NCBI GenBank assembly: GCA_021787775.1
Contig: JAJYLK010000092.1
Span: 1 to 5,612, forward strand
Source of the DNA: Actinomycetes bacterium
GTDB lineage: Bacteria; Actinomycetota; Thermoleophilia; BMS3ABIN01
Length of the DNA: 5,612 nucleotides
Direction of reading: 5' to 3'
A program made the translations under genes and the position numbers. Each line of letters opens with the position of its first letter. The first letter of the stretch is position 1. Positions 1 through 5,612 of this stretch are shown piece by piece. Below the pieces are notes generated by a model. It was given only the letters and a program-made list of their open reading frames with translations, did not search any database and had not been told where the DNA came from.

Positions 1-712
1 CGGTGGTCGCCGGATCACTTTCGAAGTCAAGAATATCATCCGCAAGCTGGAAGGAAAGCCCCAGATTGTCGCCGTAGCGTCCCATGGCCGAAATCACCGC
101 CGGCGAACAGCCTGAAAGCATGGCCCCCAGCTGGCAGGCGGCGGCGAACAGGCCCGACGTCTTGTGACGGCAGCGTTCGAAATACGCCGCCGGCGCCAGC
201 CCGTAATTGGCTGTCTCGCGCATCTGCATGAGCTCGCCCAGGCTGAGGTCCAGGCTGGCCCGCGACAGCAGCGACACAGCCGCCGGCTCATCGGTGCCGG
301 CCAGCAGATCGAAAGCGGTGGAAAACAGATAGTCGCCGGCGCCGGTACTCAGCCGCCGGCCGTGAGTTGAAACCAGGGTAGGCTGGCCGCGCCTGAGCTC
401 GGCGCCGTCGATGACGTCGTCATGCACCAGCGTGGCCATGTGCACCAGCTCCACGGCCGCGGCGGCGGCCAGCTGCGCGTCGCCGGCAGGAGTCTCCCTG
501 CGCGCGGAGAGGAAGACCAGCAGCGGCCGCAGGCGCTTGCCGCCGGCCGCCAGCGTGAACGAACATGACTGGCTCAGAATCCCCGCAGGCCGTGCGGCCG
601 CCTCGCCGAGCAGATCTTCGCAGCGCCGCATGCTCGCGGCGAACCGGTCCCAGTAAAGCGCACGGAACTGTTCCAGGGGACTTGCCGCGGTCTGCCTGCC
701 GGCCATGTTCAT
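1..712 (-). CDS. Long-chain polyprenyl diphosphate synthase, C-terminal part beyond the left edge
   Basis: This trans-isoprenyl diphosphate synthase condenses isopentenyl diphosphate onto an allylic primer, most likely making the side chain of menaquinone. The 237 visible codons show GGKRLRP (residues 57-63), the first Asp-rich motif DDVID (98-102) followed by RRGQPT, GDYLF (126-130), GELMQ (159-163), HKTSGLF (183-189) and the second Asp-rich motif FQLADDILDF (221-230). The family is usually about 320-330 residues, so roughly a quarter is cut off by the window edge. The fifth residue before DDVID is Ala (94) and the fourth is Thr. Lack of an aromatic residue there is typical of long-chain rather than C15/C20 synthases. 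The ATG at 712 overlaps the menG stop (ATGA) and follows an AGGGGA ribosome site inside menG; a second ATG at 706 is possible. Family assignment is sure; chain length (C30-C50) is inferred. Confidence 0.93.
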   Translation of the reverse strand, partial: MNMAGRQTAASPLEQFRALYWDRFAASMRRCEDLLGEAAARPAGILSQSCSFTLAAGGKRLRPLLVFLSARRETPAGDAQLAAAAAVELVHMATLVHDDVIDGAELRRGQPTLVSTHGRRLSTGAGDYLFSTAFDLLAGTDEPAAVSLLSRASLDLSLGELMQMRETANYGLAPAAYFERCRHKTSGLFAAACQLGAMLSGCSPAVISAMGRYGDNLGLSFQLADDILDFESDPATT

Positions 713-1434
713 TTGGTCCCCTGGTGAAGCGCGATGATACTGCCCGCCATGAGTTCGTAGCTCACGTGTTTCAGCCCGGCGCCGCGCATCACGACCGCAA
801 GCTCATCCGCCGGCGGAAAGCGCCGCACCGAATCGGGCAGGTAACTGTAGGCGCTGCCGTTGCGGGAGACGATCCGCCCCAGCGCCGGCACCAGCCGGTC
901 GAACCAGATGGCGTAAAAGTGGCTGAAAGGCGTCTTCACCGGCCGGGTGATCTCGAGGCAGACGACGCGCCCTCCCGGCCGCACCACCCGCGTCATCTCC
1001 GCGAATACCTTGTCCAGATCGGGGATATTGCGCACGCCGAAACCGACGGTGCAGGCGGCGAAACTGTCGTCGTTAAACTCCAGGCTGGTGGCGTCCCCCC
1101 AGCGAAAATCGACGTTGCGGCCGGTGCGCGACGCCTTGTCGCAGGCCACTGTCAGCATGCGTCGGCTGAAATCGACGCCGGTGACCGAGCCCAGCGGCCC
1201 CACGGCATCGAGCATGGCAAACGCAAAATCGCCGGTGCCGCAGCAGACGTCGAGCGTCCGCTCGCCAGGCGCTGCGGCGGCGGCCGCCACCCCGCGCCGG
1301 CGCCAGCGATGGTGCATGCCGGCGGTCATGAGGCTGTTCATCAGGTCGTAGCGCCGCGCGATGGCGCCGAACATGTCCCGCACCCGCGCGGGCTCGGGAG
1401 CCCGCGACGAACGCGGGCCGGCGCCGGCATTCAC
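709..1434 (-). CDS. menG/ubiE: Demethylmenaquinone methyltransferase (MenG/UbiE)
   Basis: This SAM-dependent C-methyltransferase catalyses the last step of menaquinone synthesis, demethylmenaquinol to menaquinol; in ubiquinone makers the same family also acts on the benzoquinol. The 241 residues match the family length. Visible are the UbiE signature YDLMNSLMTAGMHHRW (29-44), SAM motif I LDVCCGTGD (61-69), GVDFS (86-90), TVGFGVRNIPD (129-139), the second signature RVVRPGGRVVCLEI (149-162) and AYSYLPDSVRRFP (195-207). The start is a GTG that overlaps the ubiX stop codon as GTGA, with GGAGGG just upstream; the nearby ATG at 1430 is out of frame. The stop in turn overlaps the next gene's ATG. 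The neighbours, a UbiX and a polyprenyl synthase, support the menaquinone role. The Ala-rich stretch at 49-55 is a lineage detail, not a defect. Confidence 0.96.
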   Translation of the reverse strand: MNAGAGPRSSRAPEPARVRDMFGAIARRYDLMNSLMTAGMHHRWRRRGVAAAAAAPGERTLDVCCGTGDFAFAMLDAVGPLGSVTGVDFSRRMLTVACDKASRTGRNVDFRWGDATSLEFNDDSFAACTVGFGVRNIPDLDKVFAEMTRVVRPGGRVVCLEITRPVKTPFSHFYAIWFDRLVPALGRIVSRNGSAYSYLPDSVRRFPPADELAVVMRGAGLKHVSYELMAGSIIALHQGTK

Positions 1435-2042
1435 CGGCCCTCCCAGCGCTGGAAAAGCTTATGCCCGACCCCGAGGATATCGAGCGCCTTGCCCGCGACA
1501 AAATCCACCAGGTCATCGATGCTTTGCGGGTTGTGATAAAAAGCGGGCATCGCCGGGACAACTTGTGCCCCTGCCATTTTTATGGTCAATAGGTTGCGCA
1601 GATGGATCTCGCTCAGCGGCGTCTCGCGCGGCACTACCACCAGCGGCCGCCCTTCCTTTAGCATCACATCGGCCACGCGGTGGATCAGGTTGCGGGTGAT
1701 GCCGCTGGCGATGGCGCCGACGCTCGACATCGAGCAGGGACAGATGACCGCGGCGTCCGCCAGGGCGCTGCCGCTGGCAAAAGCGTGTCCCATGTTGGCC
1801 GGCAGGACGATCTCCACCTGCCGCGGCGCGACGCCGTGGCGCGCCAGGAATGCCTCCAGCACCCGATCGCTGTGCGCCCCCAGCAGTTCCAGGCCGGCAT
1901 CGTACTCCTCGTTCCTGATGACCTCGACGGCGCCGTTCGAAAAGCAGACGCTCACCTCCTGGCCGGTCTCGACCAGGGCGCGCAGCAGGCGGCCGCCGTA
2001 GATGGAGCCGGAGGCCCCTGATATCCCCATGAATATTCTCAT
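1431..2042 (-). CDS. ubiX: UbiX-family flavin prenyltransferase
   Basis: UbiX attaches a dimethylallyl unit to FMN to make prenylated FMN, the cofactor of UbiD-type decarboxylases. The 203-residue protein has the flavin-binding start GISGASGSIYG (6-16), CPCSMSSVGAIASG (101-114), IHRVADVMLKEGRP (120-133), VVPRETPLSEIHLRN (136-150), which contains the conserved Lys-Glu and Arg-Glu pairs, and AFYHNPQSIDDLVDF (167-181) with the conserved Tyr. No catalytic residue looks lost. The ATG at 2042 places the GISGASG motif at the usual distance. Its ribosome site is poor (only AGG nine bases upstream), so translation may depend on the DUF72 gene ending 27 nt before. Next to menG and a polyprenyl synthase it probably serves menaquinone synthesis, for example a futalosine-type route where a UbiD-like enzyme decarboxylates dihydroxynaphthoate. 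The UbiD partner is not in the window, so which pathway it serves is inferred. Confidence 0.96.
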   Translation of the reverse strand: MRIFMGISGASGSIYGGRLLRALVETGQEVSVCFSNGAVEVIRNEEYDAGLELLGAHSDRVLEAFLARHGVAPRQVEIVLPANMGHAFASGSALADAAVICPCSMSSVGAIASGITRNLIHRVADVMLKEGRPLVVVPRETPLSEIHLRNLLTIKMAGAQVVPAMPAFYHNPQSIDDLVDFVAGKALDILGVGHKLFQRWEGR

Positions 2043-2069
2043 TTATAAATGCCTGACGCGGATTGTTTT

Positions 2070-2789
2070 TCAGGATTGCAGCAGCTGCCTGAGGCGCTGC
2101 GCATTCTTAATAGCATACCCCATCCAGTCGTTGTTGAAATAAGCGTAGACGTCGGCGCCGCCCGATGTAAAGCCGCCGATGCGCCGGGCCCATTCCTCGA
2201 GCTGGCGGCCTGAATAGCTGCCGCCCTCGGCGCCCATGTGGAAACGGACGTAAGTCCAGCCGGCGGTGAGCACCGGATCAGCGGGCAACCCGGGGTGATC
2301 GGGAATGCACAGGGCGGCTCCGGCCCGTTCCAGGATCGCATAGACCTCGGGGACAAACCAGGAGTGATGCCGGAACTCAAACGCATGGCGCCATCCGCCC
2401 GGCAGCGCTCCGGCAAAGGCGGCGAGGCGGTCGTCATCGCGCTTGAAATTCGGCGGCAGCTGCCAGAGAAGCGGCCCCGCTTTTTGCTCCAGCCGCGCCG
2501 TCAGATCGATAAAGCGATCGACCGGTTCGCCGCTGTCGCCCAGCCGCTTGACGTGCGTCAGATAGCGGCTGCCCTTGACCGCAAACAGGAAATCATCCGG
2601 CACCGCCTCGCGCCAGCCGTCAACATATTGCGGACGCGGCAGCCGGTAGAAGGTGGCGTTGATCTCCACGGTGTCGAAGTGCTGGCTGTAATAACCCAGC
2701 CACCGGGACTGCGCCAATCCTTTGGGATAGAACAGCTCGCGCCAGTGTCTGTAGTTCCAGCCGGATGTCCCGATTCTCGCCGAGGCCAT
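2070..2789 (-). CDS. DUF72 (YecE-like) family protein
   Basis: This is a complete 239-residue member of the DUF72/YecE family, a soluble TIM-barrel-like fold whose biochemical function is unknown. Hallmarks run in the expected order: RIGTSGW (5-11), LFYP (19-22), VEINATFY (41-48), FAVKGSRYLTH (69-79), LLWQLPPNF (107-115), EFRHHSW (138-144), DVYAYFNND (213-221). The frame is open up to 2939, but the extra N-terminal residues are unlike the family and overlap the upstream gene. I therefore chose the ATG at 2789, which puts RIGTSGW at residue 5 and has GGGAG nine bases upstream. The gene lies 110 bp after the GGDEF protein and 27 nt before ubiX, so it is probably in the same transcript. No link to quinone metabolism can be read from the sequence; the association is positional only. 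Confidence 0.93.
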   Translation of the reverse strand: MASARIGTSGWNYRHWRELFYPKGLAQSRWLGYYSQHFDTVEINATFYRLPRPQYVDGWREAVPDDFLFAVKGSRYLTHVKRLGDSGEPVDRFIDLTARLEQKAGPLLWQLPPNFKRDDDRLAAFAGALPGGWRHAFEFRHHSWFVPEVYAILERAGAALCIPDHPGLPADPVLTAGWTYVRFHMGAEGGSYSGRQLEEWARRIGGFTSGGADVYAYFNNDWMGYAIKNAQRLRQLLQS

Positions 2790-2899
2790 GTGCAGGTGCT
2801 CCCGTTGAAAAAATGAAGTACGGCAATTACGGCAATATTTATCACCTGGACCTCCGGGAGTAAACCTTGCCGCGACGCGATAACGGCAGTTCCTGGCCG

Positions 2900-5032
2900 C
2901 TAGCCGGCGCCGGTATCCTTCTGTGCCGGAGCTCCCCAATCCACTTTGCGGGCCACGACCGTGCCTCTGTTTTCCCGGGCTTCGCGCAGGGCCCAGCCGG
3001 CGCGTTCGAGTAATCCGGTGACGTCTTCGGCGTGCGCGGGATATTCCGCGATGCCGATGCTGACGCCAAGCTCCGGGCGCTCTCCGGCATCGATCTCCGT
3101 CGCCACCAGCGGCCGCAACCGCTCGACGATCCGCACGGCGTCGAGCTGGCCATTCTGGGTCTGGTCCGCGCTCAGGCCCGGCAGCAACAGCGCGAACTGG
3201 TCGCTGCCATACCGGGAGACGATGTCGATCTGGCGGATCGACGCCCGCAGGATGCGGCCGGCCGCCACCAGCTTGCGGTCCGCCGCCAGCTGCCCGCCGG
3301 ACATGATGAGCCCTCCCAGTCCGTCGATACCGATGAATATCACCGAAACCGGGCGCCCCTCCCGCTGGCCACGGGCGATCTCGCGCCCGGCCGCCTCACA
3401 GAAATAGCGATGATTGTATAAACCGGTAAGATTATCAACAAGTGAACGGCGCTTCACCTCTTCCAGCAGGCGGGCGTTGTCCAGCACCAGGCTCAGCTGG
3501 CGCACCACCGGCTCCAGCAGCTCCAGATCCTTCTGGCGATAGGCGTTGGCCTCGAAGCTGCCAAGATTGACCACGCCGCGGATCTCGCCGTTTGACCGGA
3601 GGGGGACGACCAGCGACGAGCGGATACCTTCGTCGGCCAGCAGCTTGTCTGCCGGGAACTCGTCGCCCGTGATGTCGTCGCGCAGCAAAGCGCGCCCGCT
3701 CTCGATTACCCGGCCTGCGGCCACGGCGTCTGCCGGCAGCCGCAGGCCCCGGTCAAGCCAGGTCTTGGCCGCCCGGGTGCTGGCGGCGATGACCTCGAAC
3801 TCACCGGCCTGCGGATGCCAGGCCATCAGGTTGGCGCTGTCGAAACCGACGATTCGCGCCGCGTGCTCGATCATGGAAGCATAGATGCCGCTGACGCCGG
3901 CGCGCGTGCCCAGATCCTTGCTGATGGCGTCCATCAGCCCCAGCAGGTCACGGTCGCGGCTGAGTTCGGACGCCATGCTGGACCGCTCCACAACCGCTGC
4001 CACACGGTCGGCTGCCACGCTGAGTGAGTCCCTTTCCTCCTCGGTATAATGATGCGGCGAGAAGGTGCCCAGCGTCATCATGCCCAAAGGCTTCCCTCCA
4101 GCCACCAGCGGCAGGCTGATAAGCGTCCTGGTCCCGACAGCTCTCAGCTCCGGAGGCGCAAACCGGCCGTCGACGGCAAGATCCTCGGAAACAGCGGTGT
4201 AGCCGCCCGCGAAGGCGCGGCCGACGATGCCTTCGCCCACCCGAGCAGCCAGCTTCCCGGTCATGCCGGGGTCGAGACCGTAGGTCGCCCTGACGGCGAG
4301 CTGCTCGCCGACGGGATCGAGGGTGGAGATGAAGCCCAGATCAGCGCCCGCGAACGACGCCGCCGATTCCAGCAGGCTCTTGAGCACCTCGGAAAGATGC
4401 ACTGAGGAGAGCGCCGCTTCCGACAGCGTCACCAGTCCGGCCAGTTTCGCGCTGTGGTCACGCGCCTCGCCCAGCGCCTGCTCGAGCTGCTCTTCCCGCT
4501 CGCCGAGCAGGTAGTTCATGGCGATGAAATTCTCTGTGATCTCGCGCACCGGATCGGCGGAAGCATGCTGGTACACCCGGCACAGGCGGCAGTCCTTGAT
4601 CTTTTTGGCGAACTGCCCCTGCACTTCGCCGCGGCAAAAAGTGCCGGCGATCAGCCAGCAGCGGGCGTGCTCCCGCCCGTAGACGGGACAGTCGCGCTGA
4701 TCGCAGTCCAGCTCCTGCCAGCAAGTCGCCAGCCCCGCGTCTTCCAGCGGGTGCTCGCGCCGCTTCTGGGCCACCGCCGCCAGCACCAGGCCGTTGAGGC
4801 GGCGGCGAGCATCGTCCATCCGCCTGCCCCAGGCGTAAAGGGCGTTCTCCCGGTGCGCCAGCAGCGCCAGGCCGGCCGCCAGAATGGGTATCAGCACGAC
4901 GGCCTGCACCCAGTCGCTGGAACCGGGGAAATAGTGCTCAAGAAGATCGTGCGCCAGCTGCAGAAACGTTCCCAGCACGACGCCGATGAGGATATAGCCA
5001 AAAATACGGCTCTTGCCAAACCCGAAATGCAT
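2900..5032 (-). CDS. Membrane sensor: two-CW module, two GAF domains, degenerate GGDEF domain
   Basis: This multidomain signalling protein has 710 residues from the chosen ATG at 5032, or 714 from a GTG at 5044. I prefer the ATG because a G-rich ribosome site (GGTGGGGG) sits five bases upstream. Positions below use the 714 numbering. Two hydrophobic helices (about 14-31 and 46-64) form a hairpin that leaves the rest in the cytoplasm. A cysteine module (108-155) carries two Cys-Trp pairs (108-109, 129-130) and Cys 114, 119, 137, 152, 155, as in the two-CW family. GAF domains span about 200-355 and 365-525. The GGDEF fold (about 534-700) keeps DNLTGLYNHRYF (537-548), but the active loop is GSDQF (613-617) and the metal-binding Asp of the FxDID strand is Gly572. 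An I-site RQID (604-607) is correctly spaced. Cyclase activity is therefore doubtful; a receptor role is inferred. Confidence 0.92.
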   Translation of the reverse strand: MHFGFGKSRIFGYILIGVVLGTFLQLAHDLLEHYFPGSSDWVQAVVLIPILAAGLALLAHRENALYAWGRRMDDARRRLNGLVLAAVAQKRREHPLEDAGLATCWQELDCDQRDCPVYGREHARCWLIAGTFCRGEVQGQFAKKIKDCRLCRVYQHASADPVREITENFIAMNYLLGEREEQLEQALGEARDHSAKLAGLVTLSEAALSSVHLSEVLKSLLESAASFAGADLGFISTLDPVGEQLAVRATYGLDPGMTGKLAARVGEGIVGRAFAGGYTAVSEDLAVDGRFAPPELRAVGTRTLISLPLVAGGKPLGMMTLGTFSPHHYTEEERDSLSVAADRVAAVVERSSMASELSRDRDLLGLMDAISKDLGTRAGVSGIYASMIEHAARIVGFDSANLMAWHPQAGEFEVIAASTRAAKTWLDRGLRLPADAVAAGRVIESGRALLRDDITGDEFPADKLLADEGIRSSLVVPLRSNGEIRGVVNLGSFEANAYRQKDLELLEPVVRQLSLVLDNARLLEEVKRRSLVDNLTGLYNHRYFCEAAGREIARGQREGRPVSVIFIGIDGLGGLIMSGGQLAADRKLVAAGRILRASIRQIDIVSRYGSDQFALLLPGLSADQTQNGQLDAVRIVERLRPLVATEIDAGERPELGVSIGIAEYPAHAEDVTGLLERAGWALREARENRGTVVARKVDWGAPAQKDTGAG

Positions 5033-5276
5033 CTTCGCCCCCACCCCTGAGGATATCGACTACTGATATAATTTTATCATCCATAGCCGCGGCATCCCAT
5101 GAATCCATCTTATGAAAGCGTACCAATCCAGAAGGATTCCTTTTAATTTAATCGCGCGGTGCGGAGTCAGTCGGGGGGATCTGGCTTGACCGCTGCGTTT
5201 GGCGGCCCTGGACAATCATTAGCACATATTAGGCGAACCCTGATTTTCCATCAGAATAATGAATGGGAGAAAGTTC
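5033..5276. other. Intergenic stretch upstream of the GGDEF gene, no gene seen
   Basis: This AT-richer stretch should hold the minus-strand promoter of the sensor gene, but I find no hexamer pair good enough to call. AT-rich patches lie at 5070-5080 and 5140-5152 (+ coordinates). Short dyads are present: AAGGA/TCCTT around a central T at 5132-5142, GAATCC (5101-5106) facing GGATTC (5134-5139), and CTGAT/ATCAG at 5240-5254. None has a terminator-like T run. A long open frame on the + strand (5159-5356) has no ribosome site or recognisable protein pattern. Confidence 0.5.
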
Positions 5277-5306
5277 TTGACGATACCTCAGGGGGTATGG
5301 TAATAT
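5277..5306 (+). promoter_or_regulatory. Sigma-70-type promoter facing away from both flanking genes' direction
   Basis: TTGACG (5277-5282, five of six matches to the -35 consensus) and TAATAT (5301-5306, near-consensus -10) are separated by 18 nt. Predicted transcription start is around 5313 on the + strand, where no protein gene follows before an intrinsic terminator. The spacer is occupied by a metal-repressor-like inverted repeat, which argues that this is a real regulated promoter rather than a chance match. Confidence 0.7.
5283..5298. promoter_or_regulatory. CsoR-like operator inside the promoter spacer
   Basis: ATACCTCAGGGGGTAT is an inverted repeat with perfect ATACC/GGTAT arms and a G-rich right half. 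It resembles known operators of the CsoR/RcnR family of copper, nickel/cobalt or persulfide-sensing repressors, which have ATACC and GGGGGTAT halves and lie between -35 and -10. Bound repressor would block RNA polymerase. Resemblance is from memory of the motif; the left half has only two C residues where the best sites have more. No CsoR gene is in the window. Confidence 0.5.
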
Positions 5307-5312
5307 TCGTCT

Positions 5313-5395
5313 TGGAAGAAAGGTGCCCAAAACCTTTCAACCCCCCACCCCCCTAGTGGAAAGCCCCTGTGCCGGCTAGACAGGGGCTTTTTCTT
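5313..5395 (+). ncRNA. Candidate small RNA with C-rich single-stranded segment
   Basis: The predicted transcript is about 83 nt, from the promoter start point to the end of the terminator U tract. It has three parts. First is a 5' hairpin with a perfect 7-bp stem GAAAGGT (5318-5324) and ACCTTTC (5332-5338) around a 7-nt loop. Second is an unpaired stretch at 5339-5359 containing two runs of six C separated by A (5341-5353). Third is the terminator hairpin. A stem-loop, C-rich segment and terminator is the usual build of small RNAs that pair with G-rich ribosome-binding sites, for example FsrA of Bacillus. It is not a family I recognise. It could instead be the leader left from a lost metal-efflux operon. 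No coding capacity is convincing. Confidence 0.5.
5360..5395 (+). terminator. Intrinsic terminator on the + strand
   Basis: AAAGCCCCTGT (5360-5370) pairs perfectly with ACAGGGGCTTT (5380-5390) around a 9-nt loop, giving an 11-bp GC-rich stem. It is followed by TTCTT, so that the T tract runs 5388-5395 with one C. Read from the minus strand the stem is followed by TCCACTAGG, a poor U tract. The primary direction is therefore +, matching the promoter at 5277-5306, though it may also help end lepA transcripts. Confidence 0.8.
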
Positions 5396-5458
5396 TCCCT
5401 GAAAACACCCTTTGCCACCGGACTTGGGCGCGCCTCCTGCCCCGCCCCCTCCGTCTCA

Positions 5459-5612
5459 CTATTTTTTCTCGATGTTGAGCACCGCCAGGAATGCTTTCTG
5501 GGGGATCTCGACGTTGCCCACCTGCTTCATCCGCTTCTTGCCGGCCTTCTGTTTCTCGAGCAGCTTGCGCTTGCGGCTGATGTCGCCGCCGTAACATTTC
5601 GCCAGCACGTCC
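5459..5612 (-). CDS. lepA: Elongation factor 4 (LepA), C-terminal end only
   Basis: Only the last 50 residues and the TAG stop are present; the gene starts beyond the right edge. LepA is a ribosome-associated GTPase that back-translocates or remodels stalled ribosomes. The tail is its highly conserved C-terminal domain: [19 protein letters not shown], then [18 protein letters not shown] and AVLNIEKK, ending at the usual point for the family. The lysine/arginine-rich region binds RNA at the ribosomal A-site/peptidyl-transferase side in known structures. The gene is intact as far as visible and is separated from the next minus-strand gene by 426 bp, so it is likely the last gene of its transcript. 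Confidence 0.97.
   Translation of the reverse strand, partial: DVLAKCYGGDISRKRKLLEKQKAGKKRMKQVGNVEIPQKAFLAVLNIEKK

Noticed and set aside
565..1536. A 323-codon + strand open frame opposite menG and the ubiX end.
   Set aside because: It is the complementary shadow of a clear menG; composition is Arg/Pro/His/Ala-rich with no domain pattern.
2896..2915. GC palindrome (CCGGCGCCGG) at the end of the sensor gene as a possible terminator.
   Set aside because: It lies in the last codons, has no T run after it on either strand, and such palindromes are common in this GC-rich sequence.
2790..2939. A 50-residue N-terminal extension of the DUF72 protein with CRNC-type cysteines.
   Set aside because: Family members begin just before RIGTSGW, the extension would overlap the sensor gene's end, and the ATG at 2789 has its own GGGAG.
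5186..5216. A second possible + strand promoter, TTGACC with GACAAT.
   Set aside because: The 19-nt spacer is long and the -10 element is weak; the pair at 5277-5306 is far better.
5159..5356. A 65-codon + strand open frame in the intergenic region.
   Set aside because: No ribosome site, low-complexity Pro end caused by the C runs, and it runs straight through the promoter and operator.
5323..5379. An 18-residue open frame (GTG start, MPKTFQPPTPLVESPCAG) inside the candidate small RNA, ending in the terminator loop, like an attenuator leader peptide.
   Set aside because: The GTG is inside the 5' hairpin stem, GGAAG is only four bases before it, and no + strand gene lies downstream to attenuate.

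Overview
The window is a GC-rich bacterial chromosome segment, fully packed except for one 426-bp gap. All six protein genes read on the minus strand, so the biological order runs from high to low coordinates. Frequent G/C at third codon positions, GTG starts and the gene mix (menaquinone rather than ubiquinone enzymes, a two-CW cysteine module in a sensor protein) suggest a high-GC menaquinone user. A deep-branching actinomycete-type lineage is a guess; nothing here fixes the phylum.

Layout, right to left. The last 51 codons of lepA (elongation factor 4) occupy 5612-5459. A 426-bp intergenic region follows. Inside it, on the opposite (+) strand, lies a compact, previously unlabelled unit: a near-consensus promoter (TTGACG, 18-nt spacer, TAATAT), a CsoR-like inverted repeat filling the spacer, a 7-bp 5' hairpin, a run of C residues, and an 11-bp intrinsic terminator with a U tract. 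No convincing protein is encoded, so I read it as a candidate repressor-controlled small RNA of about 83 nt. This is the most interesting item in the window.

Next, 5032-2900 encodes a membrane-anchored sensor protein: two transmembrane helices, a two-CW cysteine module, two GAF domains and a C-terminal GGDEF domain. The GGDEF active site is degenerate (GSDQF, with Gly at the metal-binding Asp position) but an RxxD I-site is in register. That pattern fits a c-di-GMP receptor better than a cyclase. A DUF72 protein (2789-2070) follows.

The left end is a tight quinone-biosynthesis run: ubiX (flavin prenyltransferase, 2042-1431), menG/ubiE (demethylmenaquinone methyltransferase, 1434-709) and a long-chain polyprenyl diphosphate synthase (712 to beyond the left edge). 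The last two junctions are 4-bp stop/start overlaps (GTGA, ATGA), so these genes are almost certainly co-transcribed and translationally coupled. Together they supply the prFMN cofactor for a UbiD-type decarboxylase, the isoprenoid side chain and the final ring methylation. The decarboxylase and the UbiA-type prenyltransferase are not in view.
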